Origin: Salinisphaera japonica YTM-1
Lineage (GTDB): Bacteria; Pseudomonadota; Gammaproteobacteria; Nevskiales; Salinisphaeraceae
Direction of reading: 5' to 3'
NCBI RefSeq assembly: GCF_003788585.1
Contig: NZ_AYKG01000001.1
Span: 186,001 to 250,000 of the forward strand
DNA: 64,000 nucleotides
In this document: piece by piece, positions 54,917 through 62,638 of the stretch
How positions within the stretch are numbered: position 1 is the stretch's first letter
Layout of the letters: each line of letters starts with the position of its first letter
Notes under the pieces: generated by a model
The model's input: only the letters and a program-made list of their open reading frames with translations
What the model was told of the DNA's origin: nothing
The model's database searches: none
Translations under genes and position numbers: made by a program

Positions 54917-55338
54917 CCACGCCAACGCTCATCGAAGCCGTGCCGGATATCGACACTTATCGTCGCCTACGCCGCGAGGCCGGCATGACCGATCGTGCCC
55001 CGCCCGCCGCCGCGGCCGGTCTGGCCGGCAGCCTGTACTGTGTGCTGGCATTCGTGGATAGCCGCGCGGTAGGCATGGCGCGGGTGATCGGTGACGGCGG
55101 CTGTTTCTTTCAGATCTGCGATGTTGCCGTTGTCGCGGCGCAACAACACTGCGGTATTGGCCATTTATTAATGGCGCGGCTGACACACTGGCTGGATGAC
55201 AACGTCTGCGAAAGCGCGTTTGTCAGCCTCATGGCCGACGGCGAGTCGCATCATCTGTATACGCGCCACGGCTTCGAGTTCAGTGCGCCGGGGTCGCAGG
55301 GCATGGTCTATCCACGGCGTTACAGACGCCGCCAGTAG
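54913..55338 (+). CDS. GNAT-family N-acetyltransferase
   Basis: 141 residues, coupled by ATGA to the YdjM-like gene. It has the GNAT order VGMARVIGDGGCFFQICDVAVVAAQQHCGIGHLLMARLTHWL, in which QHCGIGHLLM is the acetyl-CoA loop (Q-x-x-G-x-G/A), followed by LYTRHGFEF. Substrate is unknown. Confidence 0.88.
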   Translation: MTTPTLIEAVPDIDTYRRLRREAGMTDRAPPAAAAGLAGSLYCVLAFVDSRAVGMARVIGDGGCFFQICDVAVVAAQQHCGIGHLLMARLTHWLDDNVCESAFVSLMADGESHHLYTRHGFEFSAPGSQGMVYPRRYRRRQ

Positions 55339-55458
55339 CGCTTTTTTTGTATCATGCAGGGTTTGACGACGATCGCGGCTCGCCGGCTTTCGTTATCATG
55401 CGCCGCGCACCGTATTCATGCCTAACCGGGCCCGCCCGGCCGACCGGAGACGCTCACA

Positions 55459-56553
55459 GTGGACACGCCTTCTTTCGATATCCGCCCGACGATCACGCCG
55501 ACGGCGACGAACGTGCGCGACGAGATTCTCTCGGCCCCGGGTTTCGGGCAGTACTTCACCGATCACATGGCGCACGTACGCTGGACGGCCGATGGCGGCT
55601 GGCACGGCGCCGAACTGCGCCCTTACGGGCCGTTGACGTTCGACCCGGCCTCGCCGGTCCTGCATTACGCCCAGGAGATATTCGAAGGCCTGAAAGCCTA
55701 TCGACACGGCGACGGTTCGGTCTGGTGTTTTCGCCCCGAGCGTAACGCCGCACGCTTTCGCCAATCGGCCGACCGGCTGGCCCTGCCGCGCCTGGATGAC
55801 GCAACGTTTATCGAATCGCTGCGAGTGCTGGTCGAAAAAGACGCCGCCTGGGTTCCCACGCCGCAGGATGCCAGCGAGGAGTGCAGCCTGTATCTGCGCC
55901 CGTTCATGATCGCCAACGGTAAATTCCTGGGCGTGAAGCCAGCCACCGAGGTCGACTATTACCTGATCGCCTCGCCGGCGGCGTCTTACTTCAAGGGCGC
56001 AGGCAAGCCGGTCTCTATCTGGCTATCCGCGCACTACAACCGCGCAGCGCCAGGCGGCACAGGGTTCGCCAAGACCGGCGGCAACTATGCCTCATCGCTC
56101 GTGGCCCAGCAGGAAGCTATTGATCACGGCTGTGATCAGGTCGCCTTCCTGGACGCTGCCGAAAATAAATGGGTTGAAGAGCTGGGCGGCATGAACCTGT
56201 TCTTCGTCTATCGCGACGGGCGGCTGGTCACCCCGGCCCTGACCGGCACCATCCTGGAAGGTGTGACACGTGACTCGGTGCTCACGCTGGCCCCGGAGCT
56301 GGGGCTGACCCCGGAAGAACGCGCGATCAGTATCGATGAATGGCGCGACGGCGTCGCCTCGGGCGAAATCGTGGAGGTATTTGCCTGTGGTACGGCAGCC
56401 GTGATCACGAGTATCGGCCAGCTCGTCACAGAGAACGAAACCATTGAAAGCCCGGCCGGTAACGAGATCAGCCAGCGCCTGCGTACCCACCTGCTGGATA
56501 TTCAGTACGGCCGCGCGGCCGACACCCACGACTGGCTCACTCAGCTGGCGTGA
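55459..56553 (+). CDS. ilvE: Branched-chain amino-acid aminotransferase
   Basis: Fold-type IV PLP enzyme of 364 residues performing the last step of valine, leucine and isoleucine synthesis. It is of the longer, eukaryote-like BCAT class: LHYAQEIFEGLKAYRHGDGSV, CSLYLRPFMIAN, the PLP lysine in FAKTGGNYASSL and VEELGGMNLFFV. GTG start at 55459 with ggaga 9 bp upstream. No ilv genes are adjacent. Confidence 0.94.
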   Translation: MDTPSFDIRPTITPTATNVRDEILSAPGFGQYFTDHMAHVRWTADGGWHGAELRPYGPLTFDPASPVLHYAQEIFEGLKAYRHGDGSVWCFRPERNAARFRQSADRLALPRLDDATFIESLRVLVEKDAAWVPTPQDASEECSLYLRPFMIANGKFLGVKPATEVDYYLIASPAASYFKGAGKPVSIWLSAHYNRAAPGGTGFAKTGGNYASSLVAQQEAIDHGCDQVAFLDAAENKWVEELGGMNLFFVYRDGRLVTPALTGTILEGVTRDSVLTLAPELGLTPEERAISIDEWRDGVASGEIVEVFACGTAAVITSIGQLVTENETIESPAGNEISQRLRTHLLDIQYGRAADTHDWLTQLA

Positions 56554-56578
56554 TCGCCACCGAGCCGGCCGGCCCGAG

Positions 56579-57358
56579 CTATGGCCTGGCCGGCTCGGTC
56601 TCGATCCAGCGGGCAGCCAGTGCGTCGTAAGCCGGGCTGCTGCGGAACTCGGTGAGTGCCGCGCCGAGCTTCTCGGCGAGCTGGATCTCATCTTTTCGCA
56701 GCGCAATTCCCATGCCCTGATCAATCGGTTGGGCCGGCGCAATCGTGCGATAACGTGCTGTCGATGTATTGAACATGTGCTGGCCGACGACGCGGGTAAC
56801 GAACGCGCCGTCCAGGCGATGCGCGTCGAGATCGAACTGTATATCCATGACCGAGCGATAGCGTTTGATATCGGCGACCTCGCCATAGGTCTGGGTAACA
56901 TATCGATCATGGACGGTGCCGCGCTGTACGCCGATTGCGCGACCGGACAGGGTTTCCGGCGCGATACGGTCGATGCCACCGGCGACCGGCACGAACCAGG
57001 CCGAGGCCAGCTGAAGATACGGCCCCACGATACGAAACCGGCGCAGGCGCTCCGGCGTGATAGCCATCGCCGACAGGATCACGTCGTACTTACGCGCCAT
57101 CAAGCCCGCCACGATACCGTCCCAGGCCTGCACGACCCATTGGCACTCGAGCTCGGCGATTCGGCATAGGGCATCGCCGAGCGCGATGTCGAATCCTTCC
57201 AGACGGCCGTCAGGGCGTTCGAATTCCATCGGGGCATACGGCAGATCCAACGCAATGCGCACCGTTCGTGTTTCGTCGTCAGCCGACGCCGTGCCGAGGT
57301 TGAGTAGGCCCAAAACGGGAATGAGCCAACGCAGTCTAAAACGATATCGTTTCTTCAT
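56579..57358 (-). CDS. Periplasmic family-3 solute-binding protein
   Basis: 259 residues from MKKRYRFRLRWLIPVLGLLN, a signal peptide cleaved near ASA. VRIALDLPYAPMEFERPDGRLEGFDIALGDALC is the family's ligand start and MARKYDVILSAMAITPERL its second hallmark, as in HisJ/ArtJ-type amino-acid binders. No permease or ATPase genes are adjacent, so it is an orphan component. A longer frame to 57526 would overlap ogt and is rejected. Confidence 0.88.
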   Translation of the reverse strand: MKKRYRFRLRWLIPVLGLLNLGTASADDETRTVRIALDLPYAPMEFERPDGRLEGFDIALGDALCRIAELECQWVVQAWDGIVAGLMARKYDVILSAMAITPERLRRFRIVGPYLQLASAWFVPVAGGIDRIAPETLSGRAIGVQRGTVHDRYVTQTYGEVADIKRYRSVMDIQFDLDAHRLDGAFVTRVVGQHMFNTSTARYRTIAPAQPIDQGMGIALRKDEIQLAEKLGAALTEFRSSPAYDALAARWIETEPARP

Positions 57359-57495
57359 TCTTGCAGCGTGACTTATCCCGCCAAAGGAAATCAATATTAC
57401 CGTTTCAGGGCTCGGGTTGGTATCACGTGATGCAACATCACGCTGCCTTGGCAGCTGTATATTTGGCGTACTGCCCGCCACCGGACCACGCTTAA

Positions 57496-58029
57496 ATGTC
57501 GACGCAATATCTATTGCTGACAACACCGATCGGTACGCTACAAGTGATCGGTAGCGATGCGGGTATCACGGCGATCACTTTTGAAAACCCCGGGCCGCCG
57601 GCCGATGCGGTTGATGCAGCACCCGGCTCAAAAGTGCATCAGGCCGGCGAACAGCTTCAGGCTTATTTCACGGGGCAGCACGACGTATTTGATCTGACGC
57701 TCGCGCCGGCCGGCACTGTGTTTCAAAAACGGGTATGGGCTTGTTTAGAGAAGATTCCGGCCGGCCAGACCCGCAGCTACGGTGAAATCGCGGCCGCACT
57801 GGGCCAGCCGGGCGCCTCGCGTGCTGTGGGTTTGGCCAACGCGCGTAACCCCATCGCCATCGTGGTCCCCTGTCACCGCATCATCGGCGGCCAGGGCCAA
57901 CTGACCGGCTACGCCGGCGGCATGGCCCGAAAGATCTGGCTGCTGCGCCATGAAGGCCATACGATCGACCAACACCGGCAACGGATCGCCCGCGTACCAA
58001 CGGGTTCAGCCTCGGCGCAAGACGAATGA
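57496..58029 (+). CDS. ogt: Methylated-DNA-protein cysteine methyltransferase
   Basis: 177 residues. Repairs O6-alkylguanine by suicidal transfer to Cys. The C-terminal domain is complete: FQKRVWACLEKIPAGQTRSYGEIAAALGQPGASRAVG and the active-site VVPCHRIIGGQGQLTGYAGG. It is the Ogt class, without the Ada regulatory domain. Divergent from the binding-protein gene. Confidence 0.95.
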   Translation: MSTQYLLLTTPIGTLQVIGSDAGITAITFENPGPPADAVDAAPGSKVHQAGEQLQAYFTGQHDVFDLTLAPAGTVFQKRVWACLEKIPAGQTRSYGEIAAALGQPGASRAVGLANARNPIAIVVPCHRIIGGQGQLTGYAGGMARKIWLLRHEGHTIDQHRQRIARVPTGSASAQDE

Positions 58030-58065
58030 GAACCGCCTGTTAAAGCCGATCCATCGCCCCCGGCA

Positions 58066-58087
58066 CCGTCAAAAGTCCGTTTGACGG
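58066..58087. terminator. Hairpin between convergent ogt and dehydrogenase genes
   Basis: ccgtcaaa-agtccg-tttgacgg forms a perfect 8-bp stem with a 6-nt loop, 37 bp after the ogt stop and before the end of the dehydrogenase gene. There is no immediate T-run, so it may be only a weak or Rho-assisted terminator. Confidence 0.4.
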
Positions 58088-58123
58088 CCTGACGGGTGCG
58101 CGAGCGGGTTTTTCCAGCGAGTT

Positions 58124-59074
58124 TCAGCTCATCGGCGGCGGACCGAGCTCCGCGAGAAGCTCGGACAGCCGAACATAGGCCCGGTTTCGATAAGCGATAA
58201 GTTCGGGGATCTTCTCGGCTGGCACATCAGTGAAACCGCCCCCGCTCTTGGTTCCAAGCTTGCCCTGTTCGATCAAATCGGAGAGCACGCGCGGCGTGGC
58301 AAAACGCTGTGGGAAGTCGGTCTGTAGCGATTGGTAACAAAAGTTATAAACGTCCAGGCCGGCCATATCGGCTATCGCAAACGGGCCAAAGAACGGCAGC
58401 CGGAAACCGAACGTGGTCCGCACGAGGGTATCGATGTCGTCGGCCGATGCCACGCCCTCTTCCAAGAGCTTGGTGGCTTCATGGAATAGGGCGTACTGAA
58501 GCCGGTTAAGCACGAAGCCGGTGACATCCGAGACGACCGCTGTTTCTTTTCCGGTCTCATGAACGATGGCACAGGCTAAATCAATCACTTCCTGGTGCGT
58601 GCCGGCGTGCGGGATAATCTCTACGCCCGGCACGAACGGCGACGGGTTGGAGAAGTGCACGCCCAGGAAACGGGTCGGCGCAGCAACGGCCTCGGCCAGT
58701 GTTGCGATCGAGATGGTCGAAGTATTTGAAGCGATGATCGCGTCTTTCGACGCTGCCGCACTGATGCGCTGCAACGTCTCGTGCTTGATCTCGATCTTTT
58801 CCGGCACGGCCTCTTCGATAAAATCCGCCCCGGAGACCGCCGTCTCGATATCCTTCGCCGCGGTCACTCGCGCGTCGATGCGCTCGACGGCGTCTTTTGG
58901 AAACAGCCCGTCGGCAGCGAAATCCGCGGCCTCCTTGAGCAAGCGCTCGCGATTGTTCTGCGTGACCTCGTAAGACACATCTGCGATATGTACCTCGGCC
59001 CCGGCCAGCGCCATGACCTGGGCGATACCGCCGCCCATGTATCCCGAGCCGATGATGGCGATCTTGCGTGTCAT
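58124..59074 (-). CDS. 3-Hydroxyacyl-CoA dehydrogenase-family enzyme
   Basis: 316 residues. N-terminal NAD fold IAIIGSGYMGGGIAQVMALAGAEVHIADVS and family helices FIEEAVPEKIEIK, SNTSTISIATLAEAV and RFLGVHFSNPSPFVPGVEIIPHAGT, followed by SDVTGFVLNRLQYALFHEA. It may be a true 3-hydroxyacyl-CoA dehydrogenase. Its operon with a TIM-barrel isomerase and GntP permease favours a sugar-acid substrate, as L-gulonate 3-dehydrogenase belongs to the same family. The usual HFFNP is HFSNP here. Confidence 0.85.
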   Translation of the reverse strand: MTRKIAIIGSGYMGGGIAQVMALAGAEVHIADVSYEVTQNNRERLLKEAADFAADGLFPKDAVERIDARVTAAKDIETAVSGADFIEEAVPEKIEIKHETLQRISAAASKDAIIASNTSTISIATLAEAVAAPTRFLGVHFSNPSPFVPGVEIIPHAGTHQEVIDLACAIVHETGKETAVVSDVTGFVLNRLQYALFHEATKLLEEGVASADDIDTLVRTTFGFRLPFFGPFAIADMAGLDVYNFCYQSLQTDFPQRFATPRVLSDLIEQGKLGTKSGGGFTDVPAEKIPELIAYRNRAYVRLSELLAELGPPPMS

Positions 59075-59094
59075 AAGATGCTCCTTGACGAATA

Positions 59095-60060
59095 TCAGTT
59101 CTGGCGAACCCGGCTCTTGCCCGGGGTGTAATCGGCGGTGCGCGGCAGGATCTGCTCACGTAGATAGCGCTGGTTGGATGCCGAGACCGACAGCCCGTCG
59201 CCGCCGTAGTGCTCGCAACAGATCACGCCCTGAAAACCGTTGGCGATCGCGATCTCGAAGGCTTTGCGGTAGCTGATGAGCCCCGACTCTAACGGTGCCG
59301 GCATGGCGACATACATGTCGCGCGCCACATCTTCGTCGCGTTGATAATTCTTGACGTGCCAATAGTTGGCATAGGGTGCGGTCTTCTCGATCATTGCCTG
59401 CCAGCTCTCGATCGGCCGATGCAAGCGCACGAGGTTGCCGATGTCCGGGTTCAGGCCGACGGCCGGATGGTCGATCGCCGTAACGAGCGCCACAGCAGAA
59501 TCGGCAGTGCCTAGATACGTGTCTTCGTACATCTCCAGCGACAGAATCAGCCCGTTGTCCTCGGCGTGCTGGCCCAGCTCGCGCAGGCGCGCAACGGCCC
59601 GATTCCAGGTCTCGCGATCGTACGGGTCCTGGTAGCCATCCACCGTCCAGAACCAGAGTTGGCGCTTCTGGGCCTCGGTCAGCGCCTGGTGCAAGCCGAC
59701 CGAGACCACCTTGGCGCCCAGCGCCGCTGCGGCATCCAGGGTGCGATGGCTGTAGGCCAGATTGTCCTCGCCGTGCTCGACATCGATCACGCTTCTACGC
59801 ACCACCGAAATCGCCGGCAAGCCCACGCCAATATCGTCCGCCGTCTTGCGGAAATCCTCGATCTGGCGTGCGGTCAGATCGCCCGGCCGAACCCAGCCAT
59901 CGAACAGGTCAACGTTATCGAAACCGGCATCGCGCACTTCGGCAAAAACGCTGGCCCAGTGTTCAACGCCGGCCTCGTTGACGTGACGACCGTCCTCCAG
60001 AGAATTAGAAAACTGCAGTAGCGCGGCTGAAATCGGCCAGTCCGAGGCGGTATAAGGCAT
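59095..60060 (-). CDS. TIM-barrel sugar-phosphate isomerase/epimerase family protein
   Basis: 321 residues of the xylose-isomerase-like AP-endonuclease-2 fold. Metal-site segments are visible: LSLEMYEDTYLGTAD (Glu), VGLNPDIGNLVR (Asp), YWHVKNYQRDED (His) and VICCEHYGGDG (Glu). It begins with FDNVDLFDGWV. It should isomerise or epimerise a keto-sugar acid. It is 20 bp from the dehydrogenase gene and follows the GntP permease. Confidence 0.85.
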   Translation of the reverse strand: MPYTASDWPISAALLQFSNSLEDGRHVNEAGVEHWASVFAEVRDAGFDNVDLFDGWVRPGDLTARQIEDFRKTADDIGVGLPAISVVRRSVIDVEHGEDNLAYSHRTLDAAAALGAKVVSVGLHQALTEAQKRQLWFWTVDGYQDPYDRETWNRAVARLRELGQHAEDNGLILSLEMYEDTYLGTADSAVALVTAIDHPAVGLNPDIGNLVRLHRPIESWQAMIEKTAPYANYWHVKNYQRDEDVARDMYVAMPAPLESGLISYRKAFEIAIANGFQGVICCEHYGGDGLSVSASNQRYLREQILPRTADYTPGKSRVRQN

Positions 60061-60107
60061 GGTGTACTCCTTTGTGGATACGCAATGAAAAAGCGCGGCA
60101 TCCGGTG

Positions 60108-61457
60108 TCAGATAACGAATAGGCTGAGCAGCATCGCCATCGCGATACCGATGAGCCCGATAAGTGTCTCGACGACGGTCCAGCTCATGAGCGTTTGTTT
60201 TTCGGTCATGCCGAAATACTGCTTCACCAGCCAGAAACCGGAGTCGTTAACGTGCGAGAGCACGGTGGCCCCCGAGGCGATGGCGACGTTCATCAAACCC
60301 AGCATTGGCCCCTGCAGATCCAGCGATGCAATCACAGGCGCCATCAGCCCAGCGGCCGTGATCATGGCCACCGTGGCCGAGCCCTGAATGACTCGGACGC
60401 CGGCCGCGATCAAGAACGCCAGCAGTAACGGCGAGAGCGAGCTCGCGGCCATGGCATGGCCCACCACATCACCCACACCCGAGGCGATCAGCATCTGCTT
60501 GAAGGCACCGCCCGCCCCCGTCACGAGAATGATCACGCCCGCCGGCTCCAGCGATTTAGTGGCGGTCCCCAGAACCTCTTCACGCGTGAGACCCCGGCAG
60601 GTGCCAAGCAAATAGAACGCCACCAGCGTGGTGATCAGTAGTGCCACGATCGGGTCGCCCAGAAAATCCAGGATCGAACGCACCGGATTGTCCTGGGCCA
60701 GCAGCACACCGCTCACCGTGTTGAACAGGATGAGGACCAGCGGCAACAGAATGATCGAGGCGATCATCCTGAAGCTCGGCAGCCCCGTGACGTCCTCGCG
60801 CGGCGGCGCGACGTCCATGGACTCAGGCACACGAACATCGATGCGCTTAGCGATGAATCGCCCGAACAGCGGTCCGGCGATGATCGCCGCCGGAATCCCG
60901 CACAGCACGCCAAAGATGATCACCCAGCCGAGATCAGCATGGATCAGGCTGGCCACGGCGATCGGGCCAGGCGTCGGCGGAATGAAGGTATGCGTTACCC
61001 CCAGACCGGCCAGCAGCGGGATGCCGTAGTACAACAGGGACCGATTGGCACGCTGCGAGAGCGCATACACCAGCGGCACAAGGATGATGAAACCCACGTC
61101 CAGAAATACCGGGATAGCGACCAGAAAGCCCGTAACCGACATGGCCCAGGGGACACGATCCTGGCCGAAACGCGCGATCAGAGTATGGGCCAAACGATCG
61201 ACGCCGCCCGAGATCTCGAGCATGCGCCCGAACATGGCCCCGAGTCCCACGACTGTTGCCACGAAGCCGAGCGTACTACCTACGCCCTTCTCGAGATTAT
61301 CTACAACCTCCGACAACGGCATACCCGCCACGACGGCGACCACGAGGCTCACGAGCAGTAACGAGACAAACGCGTGCAGGCGCAGCCACATTACAAGCAC
61401 CAGAAGCAGCACTATGCCGGACGCAGCCGCGGCTAGAAGCCAATAATCGTGGGTCAT
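60108..61457 (-). CDS. GntP-family gluconate/sugar-acid permease
   Basis: 449-residue inner-membrane H+ symporter. Motifs typical of GntP: GVGSTLGFVATVVGLGAMFGRMLEISGGVDRLA, LVPLVYALSQRANRSLLYYGIPLLAGLGVTHTFIPPTPGP, VTGAGGAFKQMLIASGVGDVV and LSHVNDSGFWLVKQYFGMTEKQTLMSWTVVETLIG. It is the first gene of the minus-strand operon. A 9-bp palindromic motif lies in its promoter region. Confidence 0.95.
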   Translation of the reverse strand: MTHDYWLLAAAASGIVLLLVLVMWLRLHAFVSLLLVSLVVAVVAGMPLSEVVDNLEKGVGSTLGFVATVVGLGAMFGRMLEISGGVDRLAHTLIARFGQDRVPWAMSVTGFLVAIPVFLDVGFIILVPLVYALSQRANRSLLYYGIPLLAGLGVTHTFIPPTPGPIAVASLIHADLGWVIIFGVLCGIPAAIIAGPLFGRFIAKRIDVRVPESMDVAPPREDVTGLPSFRMIASIILLPLVLILFNTVSGVLLAQDNPVRSILDFLGDPIVALLITTLVAFYLLGTCRGLTREEVLGTATKSLEPAGVIILVTGAGGAFKQMLIASGVGDVVGHAMAASSLSPLLLAFLIAAGVRVIQGSATVAMITAAGLMAPVIASLDLQGPMLGLMNVAIASGATVLSHVNDSGFWLVKQYFGMTEKQTLMSWTVVETLIGLIGIAMAMLLSLFVI

Positions 61458-61499
61458 GAACGGACATCAAGATAAGTTCGATAAACATACGCTACGTTT

Positions 61500-61511
61500 T
61501 GTTCAACATAT
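61500..61511. promoter_or_regulatory. Shared 12-bp motif upstream of gntP-type operon (putative FadR-family site)
   Basis: tgttcaacatat lies 43 bp upstream of the GntP start in the divergent promoter region; its core TGTT-C-AACA is palindromic. The exact reverse complement recurs at 62564-62575, before the sugar porter. A variant tgtcgaaca is at 61623-61631, before the regulator gene. Confidence 0.55.
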
Positions 61512-61622
61512 CGGTCACGACGACTTTTGTCTTAGATGGTTCATCGCATTCGTGAAATGAAACATGCCGACGCCCGGTTTACAAAGCACGAAAACACAAA
61601 GGTGCTAACATGCGCTTGGATT

Positions 61623-61631
61623 TGTCGAACA
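61623..61631. promoter_or_regulatory. Variant of the shared motif upstream of the regulator gene
   Basis: tgtcgaaca, embedded in tttgtcgaacacata, lies 20 bp upstream of the regulator ATG at 61652 and matches the TGTT-N-AACA core except for one base. It may serve autoregulation. Confidence 0.35.
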
Positions 61632-61651
61632 CATACTGAAGCCCCAACCGG

Positions 61652-62401
61652 ATGTCGCTTAGAGCATCACGTAGACCCGAGTACAGCCTGAGTGAAGAAT
61701 TGGCCTCCGCCATCCTTTCAGGGCGCTACCAACCCGGCGACTTCATTGCCAAGGAAATGGACATCTGCCAAACCAGTGGGTTGAGCCGTACCGTTGTACG
61801 GCGCCATCTGGCACAGCTCGTGGACGTCGGAATGATCGAGCGTATTTCCGGTTATGGCTCACGCGTTTGCGAGGTCTCCGAATGGCATATTCTGGATCCC
61901 GTCGTTACCCGCTGGTTATCGCTCTACGCGGCGCCCAACGAAGAGATCCAGCGAGAGATATTGTCGTTTCGGCTAAGCGTTGAACCTCAGGTCGCGATGA
62001 TCGCGGCTCGTCATGCAACGGCACGCGATCTGTTGGCTATCGAAGAAGCCGTGGACGGCATGGCTCGTCACATGCAGGGCAGCGCGGCATCCACCGGCCG
62101 GCTGCACAGCGAATCAGACGTCGCTTTTCATGTCGCCATTTACCGCGCGACCCACAACATCGTTTGGTCGCAGCTGTCGCACATCCTGCGTCCATCGATT
62201 CATCTTCTCGTCGACGAATCCAACAGCAGCGCGCCCGATCCCGCGGAAAGCCTGGAACGGCACCGCCTGCTCATGGAAGCAATCCGGCTGCGCCGTCCCG
62301 ACGATGCCTTCCACGCAGCCGAAGCTGTTCTACAAGGCACGCGACGCGCCCTGGGGTTAACCGATACACGCGCCGTGCACGCGACGCATCGCACGCCTTA
62401 G
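61652..62401 (+). CDS. FadR/GntR-family regulator (FCD domain)
   Basis: 249 residues: GntR winged helix EYSLSEELASAILSGRYQPGDFIAKEMDICQTSGLSRTVVRRHLAQLVDVGMIERISGYGSRV, then an all-helical FCD ligand domain with the metal-type His/Asp pattern (FRLSVEPQVAMIAARHATARD; SESDVAFHVAIYRATHN; ERHRLLMEAIRLRRPDDA). Ligands of this class are usually sugar acids or other carboxylates, which matches the genes on both sides. It is likely the repressor of the locus. Confidence 0.92.
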   Translation: MSLRASRRPEYSLSEELASAILSGRYQPGDFIAKEMDICQTSGLSRTVVRRHLAQLVDVGMIERISGYGSRVCEVSEWHILDPVVTRWLSLYAAPNEEIQREILSFRLSVEPQVAMIAARHATARDLLAIEEAVDGMARHMQGSAASTGRLHSESDVAFHVAIYRATHNIVWSQLSHILRPSIHLLVDESNSSAPDPAESLERHRLLMEAIRLRRPDDAFHAAEAVLQGTRRALGLTDTRAVHATHRTP

Positions 62402-62563
62402 CCGAACGGATTCAGAGCGTGGTGTCGGCCGGCCGCGCGAACCCATAACGAGCACTCGATCGCCGCCTGTGCTCTTCGCTCGTTGTCATGCCAGGGTAAG
62501 ACGCCCGGATTACACGGCATGATATGCCCGGATACGAACCCATAAGAATTGTTCGCCGAAAGT

Positions 62564-62575
62564 ATATGTTGAACA
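62564..62575. promoter_or_regulatory. Shared 12-bp motif upstream of the sugar porter
   Basis: atatgttgaaca, exact reverse complement of 61500-61511, 64 bp before the porter ATG, with core ATGTT-G-AACAT a perfect palindrome. Confidence 0.55.
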
Positions 62576-62638
62576 TTTAAAAATCTAAGTTGATTGTTTG
62601 ATTCGTGGCTGTTCTGAACAACGCGAAGAGATCAAACA

